64,000 bases of DNA from Nereocystis luetkeana (Eukaryota > Sar > Phaeophyceae > Laminariales > Laminariaceae). Of this stretch, positions 47,701 through 60,700 are shown one piece after another. The notes under the pieces are model-generated. The model was not told the origin of the DNA. It saw only the letters and a program-made list of their open reading frames with translations, and searched no databases. The DNA lies in assembly GCA_031213475.1 (NCBI GenBank), contig JARUPZ010000008.1:11341938-11405937 (forward strand), given 5' to 3'. A program made the position numbers and the translations under genes. Every line of letters begins with the position of its first letter. Position 1 is the first letter of the stretch.

Positions 47701-50700
47701 AGAGCCGCCACAAGAGCAAAGCTCGTCACAAACCTCAGAAATGCCGCCCAGGGTCTGGCGACCCTGCAGGCCCGGCAAACCCAGGCGGGGAACGAGCATG
47801 ATGCCGCGGCGGCGGCGGCGGCGGCGGCGGGGGGGGGGGGGCGCGGCGGGAGAGAGCGGCCTCGCTGGCTGGCGCAGAGAGTCGCCGCCGCTGATAGCAG
47901 GGAGCAGCGTCGAGGCTCGCGCGGTGTGTCTGGCGCTTGAGCAGTGCCTGTTCCACCGTATCCGGGTCAAAGAGTTCGGTGAGAAATACAAGTAACGCTT
48001 ACCACCTAGACCCACCAGTACCGGTACTTGACTAGCTCCATCACGGGCGGCAATGCAGGTAGAGCTTACCGCCCAGACGTGATGGTTTTTGGCATGCTCC
48101 ACCAAGGCGTTCACTGAGAGATGCAAGTAGGGCTTACCGCCTGGACCAAATGGTTTTTGACGAACCCCGTTCGTTTGTCAAATACCAATTTTTTACGTTG
48201 TGTTTTTTGTATTCAACTCACCCCCCCCCCCCCCAGATTTGCACCCTGCTCCGACTCTTCTCCCTGATCCCACCCAGACCTGATCTCACCCGGACCTAAG
48301 TCTTCCATACCGACCCTGGGTAAATAGCTAGCCGCCGACGGGTTGGACCCACCCAGCACCCTGATCCAGCGCAGACCAAAGCAAGGGTAGGCCACAGCGA
48401 ATCGTTCGTCGGCTATAGCCGGCAAACCATTTTGTCCGGCTGGAAGTATTCTTTTGCACCTCACGCAGATAGATCATGATCTAGATCATTTGTAGACGAT
48501 CTAGTTCCCTACCTGCCGCAGTCAGAGGTTGTGCAGGATCTGCCTTGTTAGGCAAATCCTACCCAGGAAACATGTGCTACTGTAGATCCAGCGCCGACCA
48601 AAACAAGGGTAGGCCACAGCAAATCGTTCATCGGCTATAGCCAGCAAACCATTTTGTCGAGTTGATGGTGATATTCCGCACCTCGAACAGATGATGATAT
48701 ATATATCTACAGATAGATCATCTACAGGTCGTCTAGTTCTTCACCTGCCGTTGTCAGAGGTTGTGCAGGATCTGCACACTATTAATAGTACAGATCCAAC
48801 CCAGGGAACATGTGCTGTAATATATCCCCCCGGCAGCGTGAGCTAGACCTATAGACGGTAATTCAGCTGCCTTGGGGAATCTAGCACATGATATAACTGT
48901 AGATGATCTGGCGGAGGTGTGTCAAATATTCCCTCCAGATGAGAGGGGACATGGCTCAGCGAATGTGCTCTGAATAGCCGGTGTGCTACTTTACAAGGAG
49001 ACCGCGGATGCCCTCTTGACGGACTGACGTAGTCTCCACGCTAAAACCGGTGTAATACCGGCAACCGAGGGCTGTTAGTTTCTAGCTCAACTCAGTCAGG
49101 CCGGTATGACGGAGTTTTTATCCTCGGGAACATTCTTGTGGTCAAGCTGTGGCCACAGGCATCTCTTCCCCCACCCCCCTCCGCCTCCGCCCGCCCGTAT
49201 ATTATTCGTGTTTTTAAACGCCGTCATTGGACCGTCACGCATGGGGTGGGGTTCAGCAGCTGTACTGCTGCTATTGGTGTATATACCTGATGGCTGGTAG
49301 TCGATACATGCTCGATTGTTTGGCAACTCATAGTTTTGCGCCCGAGTCGCCGGAAGAAAGACCTCGGTGAAAAACAACAACAACAAAAACAGGACGCGTG
49401 GAACACACACCAGCCCGATATTCTAACTCCGTCGCGACTGCCAGCAGGGTAGTGGTTGCCGCAATCAATGGGTGACTTGACACCATACGGACATACTCGT
49501 GTAGTACACCTAACTTCGTTTTTCGTTCAGCGGCCAAAAATTATTTCTCAGTGCATATTTCTAGCCTTGCCTGCGTGGTATTGGGCTATTTTCAGTCTAC
49601 TTTGAAGCGTGATACGTCTACAGTTTGTTTATTGTAGTTGGCTTGTTAACCCACCGACGAGTAAAATTATTCCACGCATGTTCGGAAGGAGCCACGGATA
49701 GAAGATGTGTTCGCTTCATGTAAGCATACTCGAAGTATATATAAATGTCAATGTATTTGTACACCATGGTGAAGATGCCGCTTCGTCCTCAGGGGTGATT
49801 GGTCGATCGATGCCTGTACGTTAGGGCTGTCAGTTGGCTGAACTTAAAAGCCGGCGACCCTAAAATGGCTGCTTTGCTGCCTACGTGTTGCAGCTAGGTG
49901 GGTGCGATCAAAGCTGCAGCGTTCTATTACGGGGGACCATAGTTAATACCTGGTAGGACCTTGTGATATACTTAAAAACCTATATATTCAACCATTTCTT
50001 CTAACAATAGTTGGTCCTGTTAACTATGATCCCCCGTAATACAGCAACATCAACACCATCACCTAAACACACTATTACGGGGGAACATACAGCAGTCGAC
50101 GAATGCAGAAACGAAATGATAGATCGGGGGGCTAGGTATCGGTTCGACTAGCTCTTACAGACATCTGCCTGTATCTCCCTCTCTTTCGTGCTGCTTCGTC
50201 CGTACAGCAGATACCTGCCCTTCCTGAGTGCGTATGCTTTCCGTCTATCAATAGCAGCCTTTCTGAAGTCCCTGCGTCGTTTGTATTCTGTTTTTTTTTT
50301 TTCTTCTTTTTGTTTTCATTTTTTTTTTTAGGGTTTATCGTCTTCTTGTTCTTATTTTTCCGGTGTTGCCTGTGTTGTGTTCTCGTACCCGGTACGCTGA
50401 CTCTTCACTATATAGCTTGACACTTGAATTTGTGATTTTTTTTTTTTTTTGGACTTCCTCTGTCTCACAGTCTGTGTCCACAGAATCAGCATCTCTCTAG
50501 GTTAGGAAATCAGGACGGTCACTGGGTGTACTGATGAAGCTGGGTAGCAAGGACGATTTAATGTGTAGGCAACAACATACTAAATACCTGGTAGGGCCCA
50601 CGGTACAGACAAAGACCTACCTGGTATGTATTTCGCTCTTTTTACTATTCTTAACAATATTTGGTCCGAAGTACTATGGTCCCCCGTAATAGAACGCGTC

Positions 50701-53258
50701 GTTGCATTTTGTGGCCCGACTTGTGTTTTTTTAATACAGCCTACTGTAAGTCAATCACAGTATAAATATTCGGCCTTATCCTTCTATTACGGGGGACCAT
50801 ATCAAATAGGACCTATGGTACACACCAAAACCTATATATTTCGCTAGTTTTACCAACAATATTTGGTCCTATTTACTATGGTCCCCCGTAATAGGACTGC
50901 ACTCCCATTGTGGGGACAAAACGCTGTATTTATTATTGCTATTATAATAGTTTTGTCCACAAACGGGACGGCGGTACTTAAAAGTAGTTCATTATCCACT
51001 CAGCCAGGGGTACACGTAAAGAAAAACTCCGACACCCTACAGTTTTTTTCGAGACCCAGGCAGAGGAGGGTGTATGCCAAAACCAAGCAAAATACAGTTA
51101 TGAAAACTAGACATTTTCCCGTCAAGTCCTCCCCAATATACCATACCCCGCTGGGCTTGTTTTCGATTTTGACTACACGTAGTGGTACCCACCAGACCTA
51201 CTGAACGTATATAGCCGTCAACGTCAAGCCTAGCCAACTCACAGTCCTGTTATTTTGCCTGCTCGTATTGCTCTAATGTATGTTGCTATAATGTCTATTG
51301 CTATGATGCCTATTGCTGTAGTGCCTGTTGCTATAATGTCCGTTGCTACAGCAGTGCCTATTGCTGTAGCGCCTATTGCTACAATGCCTCTACAGTGTCT
51401 ATTGCTGTAATGCTTATTGCTATAATGGGTATTGCTGTATTGCCTATCACTGTAATGCCTATTGCTGTAACCCCTATTTGCTATAATGTCTATTGGTATA
51501 GTTAGTGCCTATTGACGAAGTGTCTATTGATATAATACCCATTGCACCGGTACCGGCAGGGGGGATACCATTCTGGGCCTTCCTGGAGCGAGTCGAACGC
51601 ACCCCTCTCCCCGCCAGCACGGGGGGAAGGCCGGGCCCGCAGGAGAAACGCCTGTCCAGCGTCCGCAACACCGTAGGCGCCGTGGCCTCCCTGGGGAATG
51701 TGATCACACCCCTTGGCCGGGGCCGCGCCTGGATCCGGCAGTGCCTGCTGTGCAAGTGCCTCGAAGAATGCATGACGGCAATGCTCGAACAGCGGCGGCT
51801 TGTCGAGGTGCCAATGCCATTATGCCAATGCTATCGGCGGTGGTGGTGGGCGGGGCTAGGGGGGGAGGGGCTGGTGGTGGTGTTGGTGTCGGTGTTGGCG
51901 TTTGTTGGTGTTTTAGGGTGGTTAGGCTTCGTTCGGCGCGCCTTTCCTCTTGCCGTGGCGGCAATATCTTTGTTTCTATACCTTTTTCAATCTGTCACCT
52001 TAGTTTTGGTTTGCTTGTCGTTTCCTCTTTCCAAGTACCCGTGGTACTTGGTGCTTCCGAAGATGCCTGGTACATGGTATACATCAATACGCTATTTACT
52101 GTAGACGGTTTGACGCGACATATGAGCTTAGCTCGAGCTGTCTGGGCAGAAAAATTCATCTCGTTCACGACGGTAGAGTCTGCTCAGGCTATGCCAGACG
52201 CCCCGCTCCCGCTTGTGTTCTTGACCCCCCCTCTCCCCCTCCCCTCCGCGGCTTACCTGGTATTGAACAGGTTTTCTACGAACCCACGGCCCTCGTGCGC
52301 TGCCAAGAGGGGTCGACCATCCTCTTGCGCCTTTGCGCCGCCCTCGAAGCTTTCGACATCTCCATCGACAACGACCAATCAGGGCTCGACAGCCGCCCGC
52401 GCTGGCCAATCCTCGAGGACGAGGAAGAGAGGGACCGCGCCGCGGCAAAGACGCCGTCGGCCGCAGCAGCAGGAGCAGCAGCAGCCGCCCCCAGAGATAA
52501 TCCCATCTCTAGCGCCAGCGCTGCTGCCAACGGCGGCGGCGGCGGCGGTAGCGGTAGAGCTGATGGTGTAGGTATCGGCGGCGGGCTTGATCGTGCTCCA
52601 GCGGAGGCGGCGCCGGAGCGTGAAGAGGAGTCCTGGTTCAACCAGCAGCGGAGGCGGCAGCAGCAGGAGCGGGAGGAGGAGGGGAGGTGGCGGTCCGCGG
52701 CAGGCGGGTGGGCGGCATCCGCGCTTTCCGAGATTGACCAGGTTTGGTTCGGTTTTGGCCAGTTGGGTCGCGAGCATGACAGATTGTGTTCGTCTGAGGC
52801 TTCGGTTTGATAGCTGTTTTGGTGCGAGGTGTCTATAGCTCGTACCAGGTATTGGTTTCGTTCAACTTTGTTTGTTCTGTTTTTTACCCCTCCAAAAGTG
52901 TCGCGGTCTGTCTGTCTGTCTCTCTCGCTGACCATGGACTACAGTAGCTTGTGGCGATGAGTGTGTGTGTGAAATCACCGACGTCAATGACAGCAACAAG
53001 CAGCAGGAACAACCAGGAAACAACGAAACAATCAACAACACAAATTTATCAACTGTCGACACGCCAACAAGCAATCAACAACTCCTGTCACCGGTGTCGA
53101 TGTAGCGGCTTGACACGTGGCACTGCTGTAATAGTGAAGTTCCCTCTGGCGCTTTCTTCTTTTCGGGTTTGGCTCCGTCCCGTTCGCAGCTGGCCAAGGG
53201 AGACTGGCCGCACCAGCTGGACAGCGTGCTCGCCACCGTTAGCGACAAGGTCGACAAG
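47701..53258 (+). CDS. RUN domain exons
   Basis: The first exon gives helix 1 (AKLVTNLRNAAQGLATLQ) and, after an Ala/Gly run, VCLALEQCLFHRIRVKEF, equivalent to the family 'LC.ALE..L.HGLK'. Exon 51560-51807 gives IPFWAFLERVERT, SVRNTVGAVASLGNVITPLG, and AWIRQCLLCKCLEECMTAML. Exon 52271-52741 gives VFYEPTALVRCQEGSTILL and ALEAFDISID, matching the family 'YYEPWALLRSEEG..LLGLL..L..LDFNL'. Exon 53190-53258 gives LAKGDWPHQLDSVLATVSDK. An acidic, Gly-rich insert lies in the third exon. The intron from 47979 to 51559 is dense in repeats. Confidence 0.88.
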
Positions 53259-56200
53259 GTGACAGACACGCACAGAAACAGATTATTATCACAGATTAGA
53301 TAGATCACTATCTAGTGAATCGAGATCCTTCAGTTGGCGTTGTCATGGTAATATGTGCTGTGTAAGAGGCCTCGACACCGTGAGCGACCAAGGTCGACAA
53401 GGTGACACACCTCAGACAAATAGTCTGGCGCCTACGATTGGCGTTATTATGGTAATTGTCTGCGGTATATCGTGTAGGTATTGTAAGCTTGCCGTTGTTC
53501 AGGTAAGAGCCGTTGTGAAAGAGGCGTGACGTACAGATCCCGCCCTCGGGTATGGCACCCGGAGAACATGCGATGGATGGCGGAGAGAATACAAGCCAGG
53601 GACATGGTCGGCGCGAGTAGACGAGGCAAGGAACGGGCCGAAGTTGTTCTCGCGATACAAAAATGCGAGGCACGAACCACAGTCGGGAGGGGGGGGGGGG
53701 GGACAACTGCCTACGAGTGTGACCCCGGATCTGGCTTGCGATTACTAATAGTTGTAGCTGGGAGAGAGAAAATATTGGAAGCTACAAATAATGAGATGGA
53801 AGAAAACGAGAACCAATGTCATCTGGCCCGCAATGAGGGCGATCTGGTCTGCTGTACGTGCCCATTATATATTGTACTAGCCGGGCGAGGGGAGGGGGGG
53901 GGGGGGGGGGGGTACTCCTTCGTTGCTTCTCTCAGTCATTTGCATTTGAAGATTGACCACGCTTCTCTTTCGAGGCGGAGCACCGCGGTGGAGCGGGGGG
54001 GGGGGGGGGGGGGGGGGGACCTAACGTATATCGCTGGCACATGATCAGGGTTGTGGTTGGCCGCCGGTACGGGTAGTCGTGTTTTTTGTTTTTAGCTTTG
54101 TCAGCCATGGCAGAGGCGTTTCTTCTCTTTCGGGTATTTCGGACTGTCGGTACTGGGCACTCGTACGTAGTGGCCCTCTGTGTGGTAGATATATACTGCA
54201 TGGTGTTGCTTTGCCGGCGGTGAGAGAGGCTTTCCTTATCCCATCTTCTTCCTCGTTATTTGACTTGCAGCCTTTCTCAGGCTGTCCGATTGCTCATATG
54301 CCTTACCCTATTTATGTGTTTCTGTCTCCTTCTCTCTGTTTCTTCTTCTGTATTTCCCGTGTCTCTCTACTCTCTCTACTTCTGTATCTGTCTTCGTTTC
54401 TTTATCCTGTCTCTGTCCCTGTCTTTCTCTACTTTTTCTCTCCCTCTCTACCCCCCCCCCCCCCCTCCACCACCCCTCCCTCTCTATTTCCCCCCATCGT
54501 TCTCTACCATGGACACTCAGGCGGTCCAATCGCTGGACGAGACAATAAACGACGTCTTCGGCGGCGACGACCACATCAACGCCAACCCCACTTCTACGGG
54601 CTCCTCCGACGGAAACTCCTTCGCCCCCTCCCACTCAAAAACGCCTTCCGGCTCGTCCAACCCCACCGGCCGAAGGGTCCTCAACGACGGATGGGTAGAA
54701 ATTCGAGGTGGAAACCCCACCCCCTCGGCGGCGGCGTTTCTAGACCCCATAGAAGGGGACACACCGCCTCGTCAATGGAACACGGGGGTAGGGGATGACA
54801 AGGGGACCGTTCCCGTCGACGGGCGCTCGGCAGGAGCAGGGGGAGTTCCAGCGGCCGCTAGATTGGGGTTTTCCACAGGGGCGTTGGCGGAGACCGGGGA
54901 TGGGTACCCCGGGTCGTTCGTGCTGGGGAACTCGGGGGGGCAACGCCAGGGGGGTAGGCGAGGGAGCGGACGGGTGTTCGGCGTGCCGCTGGAAGAATTA
55001 ATACGGAATCCTACAAGGTGAGGGAGGGGGGGCGGTGTTGTCGTTGTTAGCGGATGTGCCTGTAGGTGGCCTTGTTTTTATGGAGGAGGAACGAGAGAGG
55101 GACGTGGGGAGGAAGGGCTTGGGGTAGGGGAAGGAGGGAGGGAGGGAGAGCGGGAGGGAGGGAGGGAGGGAGGGAGGGAGGGAGGGAGGGAGGGAGGGAG
55201 GGAGGGGGGGGGGGGAGGGAGGGAGGGAGGGACACGTAAACGGCGGCGCGGTTGAGCGTCTTGAGTGTCGTTCGATTTGCCAACGGCTTTCATTATGAAT
55301 CCTGTCGCGAGGAGCGCAAGGCGGGCGAAGCGCAGGAACTATGAGAAGAGGATCTGCCGAAGCCGACCGGCTGGGACAATTGATGTTTAATTGTTGTCGC
55401 AACGGTTAAGGTTTGCACGGTCTCGGTGTAGGCGATTTCCCCCCACGGGGGTACCGCCCCCCCCCCCCCCCGCCGCCGACTACGGCCATCCCTTACATCA
55501 GTACACCCCCCTCCCCTCTCGTCTCAACAACATCCACGCTATGCCAGACAGTCGGCCTTACAAGCAGATCTTGGTAGGATGCAGGTCGCCATCCATTGCG
55601 ACTCGCCGAACACCTCATGGCGCTCGCTTCGTGGTTGGCGCAAGCAATGCCTGCCTGCTCTGTGAAAAGCCGACGTGCTCCGTCCCGACATTGTAGAGAT
55701 GGCGAGGGTCATATGGCCATACGACTGCAGCCATGCACGACAATGAATACCCCCCCCCCCCCCGCCGCTTTCTCTCCAGCTCCAGGCTCGTTTTTTTCGC
55801 GCGCGTCCTCTCAACTTGTTGGTCAGTCCTTATGCCAGTAAAATAACTATAACTGGTAGTAGTTTGTCTTGAAGCAATTGGGCGAGGTCTAGACGATTGG
55901 GTGTTTGTCTAAGCTTTAGTCCAAGCTTGTCGTGTTTTTGTTTGTCCCCCCCCCCCCCCCCCCCCTCCCCTCCCCTCTCTTCGATATTTGACAGAGCTGT
56001 GTGAGAGAGAGTAACAAAAAATGGCGAGCTAGAATAAGGTGGGATAGCGGAGTTGAGGAGGTATGGAAGGATATAGGGGGAAACCAAAAAGAGGTGATGC
56101 CCGCCGGGACGTTTGGGAAGTACAAGGCAGAAGCAGAAGAACTTATAGAATGAAGGGAAAATGTTAGCTCTAAGAAACAAGGAGGAACCGGAAAAAATGC

Positions 56201-57699
56201 TTGAAGATACACCGGAGAATAAGCGAAGGGATAGGAATGAAAACGTATTTGCACGGCTCAATGGACTTCGCGAAAACGCTGAAACTGCGATTTCGTGTAG
56301 GTGACCTGGACCTGCCAGAAAGAAGAGGCGTATTAGTAGCCGGGAGGAGGAAGAAATAGATGCACAGATGTGCCCGTGTGGCAAAGCATTAGAGAGTAGA
56401 ACTCACATAATAGGAGCATGTAAAATGTACAAGGAGGAAAGGGATGTGTTAGAAGAGGAGATGAGGGAAATAGACAACGAATGTGACATCGAGGAGTTTG
56501 ATACACTAGATAGTAGCGAGAAAACGATCGTTCCTAGCAGATATAGATGGTGTACACAAGCGGATAAATAGGAAGGGGATAAGACTAGCAAAAAAAAACT
56601 ATGTAATACATGGAAACAACATGATGAGCGCCCAAATGTTGAAGGTGTCTTTGTTAGCAGTAGGGACGGTGCTCCGTCTCAAAAGGGGTGCGTGGTCATT
56701 GGTCAAACGGCCAAGGGAAGCAGCGAATGAGTACGCCGTCTATGGTTATACGACTACGGCCATGGATGAGATCCAGTACATCTCCCCCCCCCCTCCCTTT
56801 TCCTATTACTCATTGAAGCTGTCGTCCATATGCAAGCCCGCCTCACACGCGATTCTTAGTAGGATGCAGCCCACCCTTCATGCGGTTCGCCGGACACCTC
56901 ACGGGCGTCGCACTTGGTGCAAGCGATGTCTGCCTGGTCGGTGAAAATCCAGCGTGCTCCATCCCGGCATTGCAGGGATGCGAGTGTCCATCGTCCAACG
57001 ACTGCGGCCATGCATAACATCGAGTACCCCCCCCCCCCCCCTCCCGCCCTTTTCTGTCCTTGTGTCGTTTGGCCAGGTGTAGCAGGGGCGCCCTGGACCC
57101 CGCGCAAGGGGTGCCCGACGCCATCTCAAGTCTGCTGGAGGTGATCGTTTTTTGCCGCTCTTTCCGCTGACGCTGGCGCTGGCGTCCTAAGCGCTTTCGC
57201 TGCCGAAGACGGCGTCTGTGAACCCGCTGCCCCCTTTTTTTCGGTACCATTATGTTTATTTCTTTTGGCGCGTGGTCATGTTTTTTTTTTCTCTGTGTAG
57301 CGCTTGGCTTGTACGCACAGCAGGAGTTATCCAGTAAGAGTAAATTCTTTTGGGCGCGCGATCATTTTTTTTTTTTTTTCTCTGTGTAGCGCTTGCGCTT
57401 GCACGCCCAGCGGGAGTTGTCTTTGTTAGTATGGTCCGTTTTGCGTTTTTTTTGCGTTTTGCTATCTGCTTCTGTTTTCGTTTTGTTTTGTTTTTTTTGC
57501 TTAGCTTCATCTTCTTTTTTAGGTTTTTGTCTGCTATTAATAGTCTCCTTTTTGCTTCCCTGGTGTCCGCAGTGGTGGAGTGCGTATGCTTGTTTTTTGT
57601 TTTTGCCTCTGTTTTTTACTTGAGGTATTTCTTCCACTCCAGAGTTATTGGAGCCTGTCCTGCGACCACGGACTGCATTGAATTGTGAGCTAATGTGAG

Positions 57700-57737
<38 letters not shown>

Positions 57738-60700
57738 CCCAGTAAGCGGTGGTGTGCTATTAATAGAGCCTCATAGGAGGAAGCCGCCTTATTGATTCCG
57801 GGTTATCAGTGCAATTCTCCAGTCGCGCCTTATAACACCGGGGTACCGGCTCACTCAGACCGCCTCACGAGGGAACTCCTACTGTACCTTGTACTGTAAT
57901 CAAGTTAACCCTCCCCTGGGACGATTGTTCCAGGCCGATTTTTCCAAAAATGACGGAAAACGGCGGCTCTGGAAGTATCTTGTCGAGAGTCTTCGACAGA
58001 CGCACCGCTGTTTTTTTTTTTTTTTTTTTTCCTTTTGTGTCGAGAGACGCATCTCTTGAAACTCGGCCGAGGAGGTGTGTCATCTCGTGTGTTACTAGTT
58101 ACGGGGGACCATAGTTAACAGGACCTATAGTATACATAAAAACCTATATATTTAACCATTTTTACTAACAATATTTGGTCCTATGAACTATGCCCCCCCG
58201 TAATAGTTACGCTGGTGCTTTAACGTGTGGTTGCACCTGTTGTGCTTTGAGTCTGCCGTTGCCCTTGTTGTTGTTGGGGTGATCCGTTTTTTTTTTTTTT
58301 TTCTGTTCTGTTTTTTGTGCTCTTGTCCCGTTTCTGCCTGTGCTTTTGATCTCGCTTTCTGCTTGTCTCTTCGTGTGTTGTGCTGTTATCTCTCATGCTT
58401 CGTGCTTGTGCTATCGCGTGTTAGTTTTTCGTGCTCATTTCCGTTTTTTTTTGTTTTTCGTTTTTCCATGGTCCTGTCTTTCTCGTTATGCTTGCCCTTT
58501 TCCTGTTCTTATTCTTGCCTCGTCTTACACCGCGTGTGCGGGAGCTTGAGCTTGAGCTCGACCGAGAGCTTGTTCGTATTTGTGCTTGTGTGCTCGTCGC
58601 TTACCCTTGCCTCCGTGCTCGTTTCTCGTGGTCGTGGTTTCATGCTTTCGTGTGCGCCTACCCTTGCGTGTGTGTTCTCCGGCATCCCATCGGATCCCAC
58701 ACCACACCACTCCATCCCGTATCCGCCGAGTAGGCTCTTGGCGGAGACGACTGCCGCAGAGCTGTCGGGCTCTTCGCGCAAGAAGCCTCCGAGTCGGACC
58801 TGTTCAAGGTGGTCAAGAGCCTCGAGAAAAACAACCACGTGCCAACCGCCCGTGAAGCCGCGGTTGCCTCCTCCTCTTCCCCTGCTTGGCTGGTCTCTCG
58901 GTTGATCGGGGGTGGGGAGGGCGAGGGGGGGGGGAAGGGACCCGGAGGGGTGTCGCCTTATGCCCTGGCATCGGCGCTGGTGTACTTCTTGCACCGTCTG
59001 CCGGAGCCACTGCTGACTTATAGGAGGAGGGAGGCCTTCTTGTCGTGCGAGGTTGGTTTTGGTTTTGGTTATGGTTTTTATTTCGTGTTGGTTTGATTTG
59101 ATTTGGTTTTGATTTGGTTTCGGGTTTGGTTTGGTTCGGATTGGTTTCTTGTTTTTTTTCTTGTTTTTGTTTTGCTTGTTGGTTGTATGATATTACTGGC
59201 TGGTTTGTTGGTACGTTTTTCGTTGGTATGGTGCGGTTTTGTTGGGTTTGGTCCGTTGGACGGTCGGTTGCTGTTATTGTTTCTTCTTTGTTGGTTAGTA
59301 TGCTGTTGTCTTGGTTGTGCTGGTGGTTGGTTGGTTGGTTGGTTAGTCGAGTGGTTGCTTGGTGTATTGACTGGTTGGCCGGATGCGGTCGATCACGATG
59401 CCTCGGCGTGTTGCCTTATCTCGTCTGGTGCCGAGTTGTACTGTGTTTTCTTTCTCTCGTCCGGTCCATTTTTTTCTTTTACTGTGTGGACTCTTTGCTT
59501 GAGAAGTGCGGCTTTTTTTTGTGTCACTTTCCGTTACAGTGTTGGACCGGTGGCTGCCGATAGCGCGGCTGTGCGCATGCGTGGAGGTGACCTTCGTTTA
59601 GCGTGCCGGTGTGTCCGTGTTTTACGTGTTCTTGTTTAGTCCTTGGTGAATTTGTCTTGGTTTTGTTTCCGTTTTTTCCGCCCACCAGAGTCGTTTTTTC
59701 GATTTCGCCCTGCCGTCCTTTTGATATTTGCTCGCACGCTGCTGGTCTCGTTTTTTTCTGAACAGTCGTTTTAGCGGTAGTAGTAGTGGCAGTAGTATTA
59801 ATAGTAGCAGCGGTAGCAGCAGCAGCAGCAGCAACAACAGTAGCTGTGCTATCAAAAGCGGCATTTCTGGTAGCAGCAGCAGCAGCAGCAGCAGCCAGCA
59901 GTAGCCTTAAAACAACAGCAGCAGCAGCAGCAGCAGCCAGCAGTAGCCTTAAAACAACAGCAGCAGCAGCAGCTACATGAACCTTGGCAACAGCACAGGC
60001 AACGGCAGCAACAGCGGCAGCGCTTCCCGGCACGCTCCCATCATCATGCCACACGTGTTGTACCTGCCTCTCGAACCCCCGCATGCCCCTTGGGCTTTTC
60101 CATGACTTTTTACTGCAGTACGCCCCCAGCAACCCTTCTCTCCCTTTCAATGTTTCTGGCGCTGGTATTTACTCTTCTTCCGCCGCTGATATCGCCCACC
60201 CTTACTCCATCCTCTTCTCAGGCCATTCCAGACCTAGGCGCCCGCGTGCGGAACGTTAGGCTACTCGTCGAAGACTTGCCGTGGGCGCACCAGCCTCTTC
60301 TCCTCGCAATCGCCGACCTCTTCGCCTCCATCTCTCACCCGGCGCCACCCCCACCACAACAACCGCCACAACCAACGCTGGCCCTGCCACCGCCTCCGCT
60401 AGCGTCAAACCCCGCAGAACGTGTAACCACCGCGACAGCTACAGCAGCCGCAGCCGCAGCCGTAGTGACAGTAGGCGAAACGGAACGGCTAGGGCTGCTG
60501 GGGGGAGCAGCGACCGGGGTTTCCATTCGGGATGCCGCGGAGGCGTTGGCGCCGGCGTTGCTACCGCCCCCGCCCCCGCCACCCCCGGTAGTGGTTGGTC
60601 AGGCTGGAAGCGGGAGCAGGGGTGGGAGTGGGGGTGGAAGCGGAGCGGGAGGTATTGTTTTCCCGGGCGAGGTTTTGGAGAGACCAGGGTGGGAGGAGGA

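Noticed and set aside
52276..52935. 219-codon - strand ORF opposite the RUN exon
   Set aside because: It is the shadow of a GC-rich coding exon. The + strand frame matches the RUN domain and its splice sites.
54998..55402. Pro/Ser/Leu repeat ORFs on the - strand
   Set aside because: They are produced by the GGGA array directly after a donor site, and have no protein features.
59524..60150. Ala-rich 208-codon - strand ORF
   Set aside because: It arises from CAG/GCA repeats within an intron.
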